A stretch of 64,000 nucleotides of DNA from Shewanella indica (GTDB lineage: Bacteria > Pseudomonadota > Gammaproteobacteria > Enterobacterales > Shewanellaceae), in contig NZ_NIJK01000046.1 in assembly GCF_002836975.1 (NCBI RefSeq), positions 1 to 64,000 of the forward strand, read 5' to 3'. The notes under the pieces are model-generated. The model was not told the origin of the DNA. It ran no database searches and saw only the letters and a list, made by a program, of their open reading frames with translations. This document shows, in pieces, positions 31,913 to 40,130 of this stretch (its first letter is position 1; every line of letters begins with the position of its first letter). Position numbers and translations under genes: made by a program.

Positions 31913-32398
31913 TCAGTCGATATCCAAGGGTTCAGGAGACAGAATTACCCCTGTGTTATCGGCATAGATATGATCGCCCGGCAGGAAGGTAACACCACCG
32001 AAGTTCACCGGAATGTCCACTTCACCAATGGCGTTGCCGTCGGCACCAACAGGAATGGAGGCCAGAGCCTGGATACCTATATCCAGTTCTTCGAGGGCAT
32101 CGACATCGCGCACGCTACCGTAAACGATAATGCCTTCCCAGTTGTTATTGACCGCAACCTCGGCAATCGAGGCATCGATCAGCGCCCGGCGCAGAGAACC
32201 CCCGCCGTCTACCAGCAGAACCTTTCCTTCGCCATCGTCCTGCAATACATCGAGAATGAGGCCGTTGTCTTCGAAACACTTGATGGTGCTAATGGAGCCG
32301 CCAAATGAACTACAACCGCCGTAGTTGCTGAACATAGGCTCGACGACATCGACAACATCCAGGTACATGTCACAAAGTTCTGAGGTGTTGTATTCCAT
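31913..32398 (-). CDS. rraA: RraA, regulator of RNase E activity
   Basis: A 161-residue RraA-fold protein that binds RNase E and reduces mRNA decay. It begins [20 protein letters not shown], shows [15 protein letters not shown] and the [13 protein letters not shown] segment, and lies close to the E. coli length. The start at 32398 follows CAGGAGTGTAAAT; 8 more open codons upstream are not supported. Single-gene unit with its own terminator. Two other RNA-decay players, rhlB and rho, lie in the same window. Confidence 0.95.
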   Translation of the reverse strand: MEYNTSELCDMYLDVVDVVEPMFSNYGGCSSFGGSISTIKCFEDNGLILDVLQDDGEGKVLLVDGGGSLRRALIDASIAEVAVNNNWEGIIVYGSVRDVDALEELDIGIQALASIPVGADGNAIGEVDIPVNFGGVTFLPGDHIYADNTGVILSPEPLDID

Positions 32399-32675
32399 AT
32401 TTACACTCCTGTTGAACCGCAAGGTCTGACAAGACCGCGGGATAACGCACTAAGTGCCAGTATATAAGGGATTCTTGAAAAGAAAAGTGTTATCAATCAC
32501 GGTATTGCTGGATTTTCCTTTTATTAACATTTGTGTGGTAATATTTCGCAGCTAGTGTATAAATCTGCGCCATTTTTTGATGTGAGTCATTAAATAACGT
32601 ATTTTTATTACAACTATGCTGTGGCTTTTGTTAATATAAGCACCATCCAAACTTACTTAACTTTAACCTGCTTTA
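32399..32675. other. Divergent intergenic region, rraA / YgjV-like gene
   Basis: About 280 bp without a gene, strongly A/T-rich in the middle (32500-32660), where both promoters should lie. A direct assignment of -35 and -10 boxes was not convincing. The right-hand 57 bp before the YgjV-like gene are structured and described separately. Confidence 0.6.
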
Positions 32676-32732
32676 GGGGCACGGATCCCCCGTCAGGCTT
32701 ATGGACGGCAGAGAGCCTGAACGAGGTGCCTT
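32676..32732 (+). promoter_or_regulatory. Structured 5' leader with sequestered ribosome-binding site (candidate)
   Basis: The 57 nt before the YgjV-like start codon contain several competing pairings. GGCAC (32678-32682) pairs with GTGCC (32726-32730), which includes part of the GAGGTG ribosome-binding site. Inside it, CCGTC (32690-32694) pairs with GACGG (32704-32708), and AGGCT (32695-32699) pairs with AGCCT (32714-32718); these two interleave as in an H-type pseudoknot or exclude each other. GGGG (32676-32679) can instead pair CCCC (32687-32690), which would release the ribosome-binding site. It matches no riboswitch I can identify. Confidence 0.45.
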
Positions 32733-32975
32733 ATGGAAGCTCTTAACACAATTGAAATCATTGGCTATTTTGCCTCCATTATGGTGGCCATTTCTCTGAT
32801 GATGAAGGACATTATCTGGCTGCGTTGGATCAACTTTAGCGGTTGCACCCTATTCGTGATTTACGGTGCGGCGATTTCTGCCTGGCCGGTAGCAGGTATG
32901 AACGCTTTTGTGGCTTGTATTAACGTCTATCATTTGATCAAAATTTATCGTGGCCGGGCGGCAATCACAGCCTGA
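32733..32975 (+). CDS. Small YgjV-like inner-membrane protein
   Basis: An 80-residue protein with three hydrophobic segments: about 8-24, 30-46 and 48-66. The pattern IGYFASIMVAISLMMKD...LRWINFSGCTLFVIYG resembles the YgjV (Imp-YgjV) family of short membrane proteins, whose role is not established. The start follows GAGGTGCCTT. The leader is unusually structured. The next genes on the strand encode a PAP2 phosphatase and a glycosyltransferase, but a palindrome and a gap of 121 nt separate them. Confidence 0.75.
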   Translation: MEALNTIEIIGYFASIMVAISLMMKDIIWLRWINFSGCTLFVIYGAAISAWPVAGMNAFVACINVYHLIKIYRGRAAITA

Positions 32976-32991
32976 TGTCATAAAAGCTTAG

Positions 32992-33010
32992 GGCAGGTGT
33001 CACCTGCCCG
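32992..33010 (+). terminator. Perfect palindrome after the YgjV-like gene
   Basis: GGGCAGGTG (32992-33000) and CACCTGCCC (33002-33010) form a 19-bp palindrome centred on one T. As RNA it could form an 8-bp hairpin with a 3-nt loop, but no T tract follows. It may be a weak terminator or a protein-binding operator for the following gene. Confidence 0.4.
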
Positions 33011-33018
33011 TCACACCC

Positions 33019-33091
33019 CTTGACTAGGCTCTTTACTGCTACACAGATTGGAGTCCTTGACCTGGCTCCCTACTGTCCACAGAAGGAGCCT
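33019..33091 (+). repeat. Imperfect 37-bp tandem duplication before the PAP2 gene
   Basis: 33019-33055 begins CCTTGACTAGGCTC and 33056-33091 begins CCTTGACCTGGCTC; the two units agree at roughly three quarters of positions, including TACTG, CACAGA and GGAG. Each unit carries a TTGAC(C/T) element and a GGAG, and the second GGAG is close enough to serve the PAP2 start codon. Confidence 0.7.
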
Positions 33092-33096
33092 CAGCC

Positions 33097-33609
33097 ATGT
33101 TTGCCTACCTTGCTGAACTCGATCTTCGAACATTTCGTGCGCTGACACAATTTGGCCGCAAACATGATCTGGAAACCTGTGCTCTCAAGTTTTCTGCATC
33201 AGGTAATGGCCCGCTTTACCTGTGTCTGGCGCTGCTCATGTTGCTGGAGCAGGATGGGTCACGTTTCTTCGCCTTGTTGCTGTTGGCGTACGCTGTGGAA
33301 CTGCCTTTGTATCTGCTGCTGAAAAATGCCATTCGTCGTAAACGTCCATGCCATCAGGTTCTGGTGGGCTTCAGGGCCAGCTTTGAGCCCTCTGATAAAT
33401 TCAGTCTGCCGTCCGGCCATACGGCGGGGGCTTTCGTGTTCGCCAGTGCGGTATGGCAAATTTATCCTCAAATGGCACTGCCGGTATTCATCTGGGCGGG
33501 CCTGGTTGGAGTTTCCAGAGTGTTTCTCGGTGTTCACTACCCTCTCGACATCCTGGCGGGGGCTCTTTTGGGCAGCAGTGCCACTCTCATAGCTGCAGTT
33601 TGGATATAA
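33097..33609 (+). CDS. PAP2-superfamily membrane phosphatase
   Basis: A 170-residue protein with several membrane segments and the three-part PAP2 active site: KNAIRRKRPCH (K-x6-RP), LPSGHTAG (SGH) and SRVFLGVHYPLDILAG (SR-x5-H-x3-D). Such enzymes remove phosphate from lipid substrates such as undecaprenyl pyrophosphate or phosphatidyl phosphates at the inner membrane. It lies 9 nt before a glycosyltransferase gene, which hints at a shared role in a lipid-linked sugar pathway; that is inference. Confidence 0.92.
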   Translation: MFAYLAELDLRTFRALTQFGRKHDLETCALKFSASGNGPLYLCLALLMLLEQDGSRFFALLLLAYAVELPLYLLLKNAIRRKRPCHQVLVGFRASFEPSDKFSLPSGHTAGAFVFASAVWQIYPQMALPVFIWAGLVGVSRVFLGVHYPLDILAGALLGSSATLIAAVWI

Positions 33610-33618
33610 GGATAATCA

Positions 33619-34713
33619 ATGCGAATACTTTACGGTGTTCAGGGCACAGGGAATGGCCATTTGAGTCGCGCTAGAGTTGTAGCCAAGGCCTTGGCAAAGC
33701 ACGATATTCAAGTTGACTATTTATTCAGCGGTCGCCAGCCGCAGCAGTTTTTTGATATGCAGGCCTTCGGCGATTACCAGGTTTGTGCCGGGTTGACTTT
33801 TATTACTCAAAAGGGGCAGGTCAGCATCCCCAAGACAGTGCTGCACAATTCTGCCATTGAGCTTTGGCGGGACATTCGTGAGTTGGATCTCAGTGGCTAT
33901 GATCTCTTGCTCAATGACTTCGAGCCGGTTTCGGCCTGGGCTGCCAGGCGTCAGGGAGTGCCCAGTATAAGCATCAGCCATCAAGCTTCCCTCAGATATC
34001 CGGTGCCCAAGGTGGGGAACTCCTGGTTCAATAACTGGTTGCTGGAGAACTTTGCCCCGGTGGATCAGGCATTGGGGTGTCACTGGCATCATTTTGGTTA
34101 CCCGATATTGCCGCCCTTTGTCGATGTCAGTCGTGGCGCCGTGGAACATTCGCACGATATTTTGGTATATCTGCCGTTTGAGAGCTCACAAGCTATCACC
34201 GAATTGTTGCTCCCTTTCCATGACTACCGTTTTATGGTGTATCACAGCCAGGCTGCGCCAGTTGCTTTACCTGAGCATATTCTGTGGCATGGATTTGATC
34301 GTGAAGGCTTCAAGGCCGATCTCGCCAGCTGCGGTGGGGTGATAGCCAATGCCGGATTTGAACTGGCCAGTGAAGCCCTGACTCTGGGCAAAAAACTTCT
34401 GGTTAAGCCCTTGCTTGGGCAGTTTGAACAGCTGTCTAATGTGGCCGCCCTCGAGTTGCTGGCAGCGGCCGACAGTATGATGACGCTGGAGCCGCAAACG
34501 GTGAAACGTTGGCTCAAACGGGGTAGCCCTGAGCCGATTAACTACCCGGATGTGGGCGATCTGCTGGTGCCTTGGCTGTTGGCCGGCAACTGGCAGGATA
34601 GCCAATCACTGTGCCGGGAGTTGTGGCAGCAGGTGACGTTGCCCGATACCTGGTTTTCCAAGCAGGATGCCAGGGCACTCAGCGGGCTGCCTTTGGGCTC
34701 GCTGATCCGCTAG
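33619..34713 (+). CDS. MJ1255/VC2487-family glycosyltransferase-like protein
   Basis: A 364-residue GT-B-fold protein of the MurG-like group. The N terminus MRILYGVQGTGNGHLSRARV carries the glycine-rich loop, and GGVIANAGFELASEAL (about 235-250) is the donor-binding region. LVKPLLGQFEQLSNVA follows, as in related enzymes. It matches the family named for MJ1255 and VC2487. The acceptor is unknown. It lies 9 nt after the PAP2 gene with GGATAATCA as a weak ribosome-binding site, suggesting one operon. Confidence 0.88.
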   Translation: MRILYGVQGTGNGHLSRARVVAKALAKHDIQVDYLFSGRQPQQFFDMQAFGDYQVCAGLTFITQKGQVSIPKTVLHNSAIELWRDIRELDLSGYDLLLNDFEPVSAWAARRQGVPSISISHQASLRYPVPKVGNSWFNNWLLENFAPVDQALGCHWHHFGYPILPPFVDVSRGAVEHSHDILVYLPFESSQAITELLLPFHDYRFMVYHSQAAPVALPEHILWHGFDREGFKADLASCGGVIANAGFELASEALTLGKKLLVKPLLGQFEQLSNVAALELLAAADSMMTLEPQTVKRWLKRGSPEPINYPDVGDLLVPWLLAGNWQDSQSLCRELWQQVTLPDTWFSKQDARALSGLPLGSLIR

Positions 34714-34756
34714 CAAAGGTTAGAATAGGCGCTCGTGGAACCTGTTTGTACCTTCC

Positions 34757-35137
34757 TCAGTTATATTTGATATTCATGCTGATCAGGGCTTCGCGGCTGC
34801 CCTTTTCGGCGCGCAGCCTAGCCAGATACTGTTCCCAGAGTTCAGTTTGTTGGGTGCAGAGCTGGTGCAGCATCTGCCAGGAATAGAGGCCGGTATCATG
34901 GCCGTCGTCAAAAATCAGCTTCACTGCATAATTGCCAACCGGCTCGATGGCGCTGATATTGACCTCTTTCTTGTGAGTCACCAGCTTGGGGTTGCCATGG
35001 CCGTGTACTTCGGCCGACGGAGAGTGAACCCGCAGAAATTCGCAGCTCAGCTGATACTGACTGCCATCATCGAAGCCTATCTCGAGCAGTTTGGATTTAC
35101 GTTTCAGTTTCAGTGATGTGACTTGAGGATGACTCAT
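34757..35137 (-). CDS. DUF971 (GBBH-like N-terminal domain) protein
   Basis: A 126-residue single-domain protein. The core LEIGFDDGSQYQLSCEFLRVHSPSAEV...VGNYAVKLIFDDGHDTGLYSW is the DUF971 fold, seen alone or fused at the N terminus of gamma-butyrobetaine hydroxylase, and related to proteins linked with Fe-S cluster assembly. A short helical tail follows (QMLHQLCTQQTELWEQYLARLRAEKG). Its function is not established. It stands alone between a convergent glycosyltransferase gene and fre. Confidence 0.88.
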   Translation of the reverse strand: MSHPQVTSLKLKRKSKLLEIGFDDGSQYQLSCEFLRVHSPSAEVHGHGNPKLVTHKKEVNISAIEPVGNYAVKLIFDDGHDTGLYSWQMLHQLCTQQTELWEQYLARLRAEKGSREALISMNIKYN

Positions 35138-35292
35138 GGGAACTCCATTGTGTCCGGGGTTGCTGTGTATCTGTTTATTCTATGTCAGAGCGCTTGGACT
35201 GTGCACCCCGGTGGATGAGAGCTGACACACATTAATGGTGGCAAAAATAGCGGCCGCATGCAGCGACCACTATTGGATAAAGATGAAGGCGG

Positions 35293-35991
35293 TTATTTGA
35301 TAAAGGCGAAGGCATCGCCGTAGAGGTGGGCTTCATCCAGTCCCATCTCGCGAAACAGTTCCCGCGCAGCGCCGACCATGTCGAAACGACCGGCGATATA
35401 GATGTCATAGCCTACCAGGCTGACAAAGTCCGAGCGTATCTGCGCCAGTAGATTAGCTTGTTTCCCAGCCCAGTCGGCCTCGGCCTGTTCGACTACAGGC
35501 ACGAAATGCAGCCAGGGGTGCGCTTGATGCCACTCTCTGGCGATGGCTTCGTAGTACATGGCTTCAGGGTTGCGGCAGCCCCAATAGAGCAGGGTTTCAA
35601 CTTTTTGCCCCAGGGCGATTTGCTGCTCTACCAGGCTCTTGATATAGGAGAAGCCAGTACCACCTGCAACCAGTAGTCTGGGTCTGACACTCTGGTGTCT
35701 GAGGAAAGCTTCACCGCCCGGGGCTTCGATATCGATATGACTGTTGTTTCTCAGTCGCTCGACCACCTGCATGGGATAGCTCTCGCTGACGGCTGCGCCT
35801 ATGTGAAGTTCTATGAGTTCGCTGCCGGGGGCCGAAGCTATGGAGAAGGGACGCTTGTCTTTCTCACCCATTACCACGCACAGGTACTGACCAGCCTTGA
35901 ATTCCAGCGGTTTTTCGGGGCGCAGCAATACCTGGTACACAGCGTCATTAAATGGGGCAACTTTCTCTATCTTACAGCGGATGCTATTCAT
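35293..35991 (-). CDS. fre: NAD(P)H-flavin reductase
   Basis: A 232-residue Fre/LuxG-type enzyme that reduces free flavins with NAD(P)H. Flavin-binding motif RPFSIASAPG (about 47-56) and nucleotide-binding GGTGFSYIKSL (about 110-120) are present, as is the C-terminal YIAGRFDMV. It lies just downstream of ubiD, the arrangement of E. coli, where Fre supplies reduced FMN for UbiX-dependent prenyl-FMN formation. Confidence 0.95.
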   Translation of the reverse strand: MNSIRCKIEKVAPFNDAVYQVLLRPEKPLEFKAGQYLCVVMGEKDKRPFSIASAPGSELIELHIGAAVSESYPMQVVERLRNNSHIDIEAPGGEAFLRHQSVRPRLLVAGGTGFSYIKSLVEQQIALGQKVETLLYWGCRNPEAMYYEAIAREWHQAHPWLHFVPVVEQAEADWAGKQANLLAQIRSDFVSLVGYDIYIAGRFDMVGAARELFREMGLDEAHLYGDAFAFIK

Positions 35992-36056
35992 TGAACTTCC
36001 TTTTTACCTCTCTGTTGAAGGCTTATTTTCATAATGGCTAACGCAGTTATTGCGAA

Positions 36057-37538
36057 TTATAGGGTCGCTTGGTCTTCTATGCCCAACTGTTCCCAAATCT
36101 CGTCCACCCGCTGTTTAACCTCTTGGTCCATCACTATTGGGGTACCCCATTCGCGGTTGGTCTCACCTTCCCACTTATTGGTGGCATCCAGGCCCATCTT
36201 GGATCCCAGTCCCGCCACGGGCGAAGCGAAATCCAGATAGTCAATGGGGGTGTTGTCTATCATCACTGTGTCGCGGCTGGGATCCATCCGAGTGGTTATG
36301 GCCCAGATAACGTCTTGCCAATCGCGGCAATTCACGTCTTCATCGACTATGACAATAAACTTGGTATACATAAACTGACGCAGGAAAGACCAGGCTCCCA
36401 TCATCACCCGCTTGGCATGGCCGGGATATTGTTTGCGGATGGAGATCACCGCCATCCGGTAGGAACAACCCTCCGGTGGCAGGTAAAAGTCGACGATTTC
36501 CGGATACTGCTTGCGCAGGATAGGAACAAAGACTTCATTGAGCGCTACCCCGAGCATGGCCGGTTCATCCGGTGGCCTTCCTGTGTAGGTGCTGTGGTAG
36601 ATGGCGTCTTTTCTGTGACTGACATGAGTTACGGTAAACACAGGGAAACTGTCAGTTTCATTGTAATAACCTGTGTGATCACCGTAGGGGCCTTCCACCG
36701 CCATCTCCTCGGGATCGATATAACCTTCGAGAATGATTTCGCTGGTGGCCGGTACTTCCAGATCGCAACTCAAGGCCTTGACCACTTCGGTACGCTCACC
36801 GCGCAGCAGCCCGGCAAAAGCATATTCGCTCATGGCATCGGGCACTGGCGTGACGGCGCCGAGAATGGTGACAGGATCGCTGCCCAGAGCCACTACCACA
36901 GGATATTTTTCACCTGGATGTTGCTGTTTAAAGTCGGCAAAATCCAACGCGCCGCCTCTGTGTGACAACCAGCGCATGATCAGCTTGTTCTTGCCCAGCA
37001 GTTGCTGGCGGTAGATCCCCAGATTCTGGCGTTTCTGTCTCGGCCCTTTGGTGATGGTCAAACCCCAGGTCACCAGCGGTGCAACATCGCCGGGCCAGCA
37101 GTGCTGAATGGGCAGGGCGGTCAGGTCAACCTGATCGCCTTGCAACACCACCTCTTGGCAAGGGGCGTTACGCACTGTCTTGGGTGGCATGTTCAGCGCT
37201 TGTTTGAACATGGGGATCTTGGCTATGGCATCCTTGAAGCCCCTGGGGGGCTCGGGCTCCTTGAGAAACGCCAGCAGTTCGCCCACGTCCCGCAGCGCCA
37301 TGGGATCATCCTTGCCCAGGGCCATGGCGACCCGCTTCGGAGTACCGAAGAGGTTCACCAGCACGGGCATCTGTTTGCCCTTGGGGTTTTCAAACAACAG
37401 AGCCGGGCCACCGGCGCGCAGTACCCGATCGGCTATTTCGGTCATTTCAAGATAAGGATCAACCGGATAGCTGATACGCTTGAGCTCACCCTGACTCTCA
37501 AGGTGATCGATAAAACTGCGTAAATCCTTAAAACTCAT
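36057..37538 (-). CDS. ubiD: UbiD, 4-hydroxy-3-polyprenylbenzoate decarboxylase
   Basis: A 493-residue prenylated-FMN decarboxylase of ubiquinone synthesis. Family segments include [28 protein letters not shown], the [15 protein letters not shown] region, the active-site stretch [11 protein letters not shown], and [16 protein letters not shown]. Length is close to the 497 residues of E. coli UbiD. fre lies 65 nt downstream on the same strand. The upstream region has repeated ATTAAT-containing motifs. Confidence 0.97.
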   Translation of the reverse strand: MSFKDLRSFIDHLESQGELKRISYPVDPYLEMTEIADRVLRAGGPALLFENPKGKQMPVLVNLFGTPKRVAMALGKDDPMALRDVGELLAFLKEPEPPRGFKDAIAKIPMFKQALNMPPKTVRNAPCQEVVLQGDQVDLTALPIQHCWPGDVAPLVTWGLTITKGPRQKRQNLGIYRQQLLGKNKLIMRWLSHRGGALDFADFKQQHPGEKYPVVVALGSDPVTILGAVTPVPDAMSEYAFAGLLRGERTEVVKALSCDLEVPATSEIILEGYIDPEEMAVEGPYGDHTGYYNETDSFPVFTVTHVSHRKDAIYHSTYTGRPPDEPAMLGVALNEVFVPILRKQYPEIVDFYLPPEGCSYRMAVISIRKQYPGHAKRVMMGAWSFLRQFMYTKFIVIVDEDVNCRDWQDVIWAITTRMDPSRDTVMIDNTPIDYLDFASPVAGLGSKMGLDATNKWEGETNREWGTPIVMDQEVKQRVDEIWEQLGIEDQATL

Positions 37539-37864
37539 GTGGAAATAGCCTCGCTGCCGAATGCATTAATGGCGCGCACTATAGCATTAATCCGCGCAAC
37601 GGTTAACTGCTAAGGAAAGTGCAAATAACTCCTCGTGGCACTCTGGCTTGCACATTAATCGGCGTTTAAGGCCTCTGGCAGCAAGCATGCCGGGGCCTGT
37701 CGAAGTCGGATCTTGCCAGAGATTGCAGCCGCGGCCAGAGATGACCAGGTAACCGTTGGCTGAATGTACGCTGAGTCATCTTTATTTCGCCTGCGATTCT
37801 GTGATGAATCCGAGAGTCAGCCGTAGTAGCATGAAAGCTGCGGGCCTTGAAGCCTGGAGGTTAT
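37539..37864. other. Divergent intergenic region upstream of ubiD with repeated motifs
   Basis: A 326-bp gap without a supported gene. Near ubiD, three related motifs CATTAATGGCG, CATTAATCCGCG and CATTAATCGGCG lie at about 37563, 37585 and 37653. Further right CTCTGGC occurs twice (37641, 37673) and its complement GCCAGAG twice (37715, 37734); CTCTGGCA (37673-37680) with TGCCAGAG (37714-37721) can form an 8-bp stem. These could be regulatory; nothing known was matched. Confidence 0.5.
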
Positions 37865-38365
37865 ATGAAACGAGCTATTTTCCTGAGTCTGATACTGATA
37901 AGTTTGCCACAGGTGGCTGCTGCCTGGGATAACTCCCATACTGAGCGCCACTATCAGAGTGATATTCATAGAGAAGATTATAACCGCTACCATAACCATG
38001 GCTCCCGGAGTCACTGGGGCCTGTATTGGGGCGTTAACAATCCCTGGCTATCGCCCTGGCGTTATGACCCATGGAATCGCTGGCAGTGGGATGATCCTTG
38101 GTACAGAGATCGCTGGCAACGTCCCTATGTATATCGCAGGCAACCCAAGCCGGAGCCAGTGGTGGTTGCGCCACCGCAGCGAGTAACGACTCACTTCGAA
38201 ACCTTGGCAGATACAGAGAGTCGCGCCAGCCTACCGGCCAATGCCAGGGTGATACAAGAAGCTAATCGCACCTTGTATCAATGGCAAGGCAAGACCTATC
38301 AATTTGACTGGCAAAGCCAAACCTATCGGCCTCTGCCGCAATCCCCATCTGAAGTTGGAGAATAA
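37865..38365 (+). CDS. Secreted Trp/Arg/Tyr-rich hypothetical protein
   Basis: A 166-residue protein with a clear signal peptide (MKRAIFLSLILISLPQVAAA). The mature part first has a very aromatic and basic stretch (about 40-90; WGLYWGVNNPWLSPWRYDP is typical), then a C-terminal domain with LPANARVIQEANRTLYQW and TYQFDWQSQTYRPL, which resembles small secreted proteins of unknown role. The start follows GGAGGTTAT. The SDR gene begins 5 nt after its stop, so the two are likely co-transcribed. No function is recognised. Confidence 0.8.
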   Translation: MKRAIFLSLILISLPQVAAAWDNSHTERHYQSDIHREDYNRYHNHGSRSHWGLYWGVNNPWLSPWRYDPWNRWQWDDPWYRDRWQRPYVYRRQPKPEPVVVAPPQRVTTHFETLADTESRASLPANARVIQEANRTLYQWQGKTYQFDWQSQTYRPLPQSPSEVGE

Positions 38366-38370
38366 AACAA

Positions 38371-39033
38371 ATGAAATTGATCACAGGGGCCAGCAGTGGT
38401 TTGGGGGCTGCGCTGGCGAGACGCTATCATGCTGAAGGTGAGTCCTTGCTGTTAACCGGCCGCAGTGAACAGAGGTTGCAACAGTTGGCGGCAGAGTTGC
38501 CCGGTGTCAGTTACCAAACAACAGATTTAACCAATCCAAGCGCGATTGAGGCTCTGCTCGATAGCTTAGGCGAGGCCCCTGAAATGCTGCTGCACTGCGC
38601 CGGCAGCGGCTGCTTTGGTAACCTGGAAACTCAGTCTCCGACTGATATCAAGGCTCTTATCGACAATAATCTGCTGTCCACTCTGCTGTTGCTCAGAGCC
38701 ATGCTGGCTCGTTGGCGGCAAGAGAGCATGACACTGGTGATTGTCATGTCTACCGCGGCGCTGCAACCCAAGGCAGGAGAGAGCAGTTACTGCGCGGTAA
38801 AATGGGCCGTCAGAGGCATGCTGGAGTCCCTGCGCTTGGAGCTCAAGGGCAGCAAGATAAAGCTGATAGCCGTCTACCCCGGCGGAATGGCAACCGGTTT
38901 TTGGCCCAGCAGCGGTAAGTTGGTGGATACGTCGAGCTTTATGACTGCCGATGAAGCGGCAGGCATGCTAAGTAACGCCTTACAAAACTGCGTTCATGGT
39001 TATGTTTCGGATATCACCTTGAGCCGAGGCTAG
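38371..39033 (+). CDS. Short-chain dehydrogenase/reductase
   Basis: A 220-residue Rossmann-fold oxidoreductase. TGASSGLG (5-12) binds the nucleotide, GRSEQR near 30 suggests NADP preference, NNLL is the structural Asn motif, and the catalytic Ser and Tyr-x3-Lys lie in MSTAALQPKAGESSYCAVK. YPGGMATGFW follows. It is somewhat shorter than the usual 250 residues. The substrate is unknown. It is 5 nt after the secreted hypothetical gene. Confidence 0.9.
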   Translation: MKLITGASSGLGAALARRYHAEGESLLLTGRSEQRLQQLAAELPGVSYQTTDLTNPSAIEALLDSLGEAPEMLLHCAGSGCFGNLETQSPTDIKALIDNNLLSTLLLLRAMLARWRQESMTLVIVMSTAALQPKAGESSYCAVKWAVRGMLESLRLELKGSKIKLIAVYPGGMATGFWPSSGKLVDTSSFMTADEAAGMLSNALQNCVHGYVSDITLSRG

Positions 39034-39112
39034 GATACATAGTTAACAGTTAAAAAAGATTTTACACTGTGAGTCGGGGCGGCCAAGAAGAAACACTGCC
39101 AAGGGAGGCGCT

Positions 39113-39955
39113 ATGATATCTCAATGGAACCATACTAACTCAGGCTTGGGCACTCGCTTTTGGCTCGGTCGTTACTTGATGAATTGCCTGTTGCTGCTGG
39201 GCAGTTTACTGTCTTTGGGATCGGCGCAGGCCAGTATAGCCGACAACTTGTGTATTCCCTATACAGCCAGCGAAAAGGTCACACTCGCTTATATCAATGA
39301 TGGCGATACCCTCACACTCAAAGATGGCCGCCTGATACGCTTGATAGGTGTTAATGCTCCTGAGATAGACCATCAGTATCCGGGGCTCTCTCAACCCTAC
39401 AGCATGGAGGCCAGGGCCTTTGTCGCCTCTAAGCTCAAAGTGGGTGATGAGCTGGCGCTGATGTTTGGCCCAACCAAGTTGGATCCCTATGGTCGCACCT
39501 TGGCCTATGTTTTTACTCCGAATGGATTATTGTTGCAGCAGGAACTACTGCAACAGGGTTTTGCGATGGCCAGGGTCTACCAGGAACATCCATTTTGGGA
39601 ATGCTTTGCCGAGTTGGAGCAGCAAGCGCGCACTCAGAATGCAGGCTTGTGGCAGTTTGAAGACTATGCGCCCAAGGCGACTTCGGCTATCGGTCAGCAG
39701 GATTTAAATCAGTACCGGCTGGTCAGAGGTGTGGTGACAGATTTTGAAAGAAAGGGACAGTATTTGTGGCTTATTCTGGACGATAACTTCTATGTTGGCA
39801 TACCTCAGGCCGGATCTGGTAATTTTAGCAAGGTTTTAGCGCTGAACTCGCTCAAAAGAGCCGTTGTGGTGCGGGGTAAGTTGTATTTTTCCTACAAAAA
39901 GTGGCAGATTATCGTCAGCCATCCTTCACAGATAAGTTTCGAAAATCCCCCTTAG
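39113..39955 (+). CDS. Secreted thermonuclease-family protein
   Basis: A 280-residue SNase-like protein with a long signal sequence (hydrophobic 22-40, cut near AQA). The nuclease core INDGDTLTLKDGRLIRLIG carries Asp65, Arg76 and Glu84, equivalent to D21, R35 and E43 of staphylococcal nuclease; Arg128 in DPYGRTLAYV matches R87. The calcium-ligand position D40 is Asn81 here. The last ~100 residues add an OB-like domain (VVTDFERKGQYLWLILDDNF). The start follows GGGAGG. Likely degrades extracellular or periplasmic nucleic acid. Confidence 0.88.
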   Translation: MISQWNHTNSGLGTRFWLGRYLMNCLLLLGSLLSLGSAQASIADNLCIPYTASEKVTLAYINDGDTLTLKDGRLIRLIGVNAPEIDHQYPGLSQPYSMEARAFVASKLKVGDELALMFGPTKLDPYGRTLAYVFTPNGLLLQQELLQQGFAMARVYQEHPFWECFAELEQQARTQNAGLWQFEDYAPKATSAIGQQDLNQYRLVRGVVTDFERKGQYLWLILDDNFYVGIPQAGSGNFSKVLALNSLKRAVVVRGKLYFSYKKWQIIVSHPSQISFENPP

Positions 39956-40034
39956 AAGCAAAATACCTGACTTAAGTGGAAAATTTGCCATCCACTGTTT
40001 TAAAATCGCGCCTTTTCGCGTATCTTTAGCGCCT

Positions 40035-40050
40035 TGTGATTTGAGTCACT
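40035..40050 (+). promoter_or_regulatory. Candidate CRP-binding site upstream of malic enzyme
   Basis: TGTGATTTGAGTCACT matches the CRP consensus TGTGA-N6-TCACA at nine of ten core positions. It lies 81 bp before the malic enzyme start codon, a plausible distance for activation. Confidence 0.5.
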
Positions 40051-40130
40051 GTGAAAGGAATTTTGCAGTGATCCAGACCTGTGTTTGTACGGTTTTTACT
40101 TAATATCATTCCGCATTTCAGGATTTTAAA

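Noticed and set aside
32676..32732. A guanidine-III riboswitch, because of the string ACGAGGTGC
   Set aside because: The match covers the ribosome-binding site only and the remaining order of paired segments does not follow that class as I know it.
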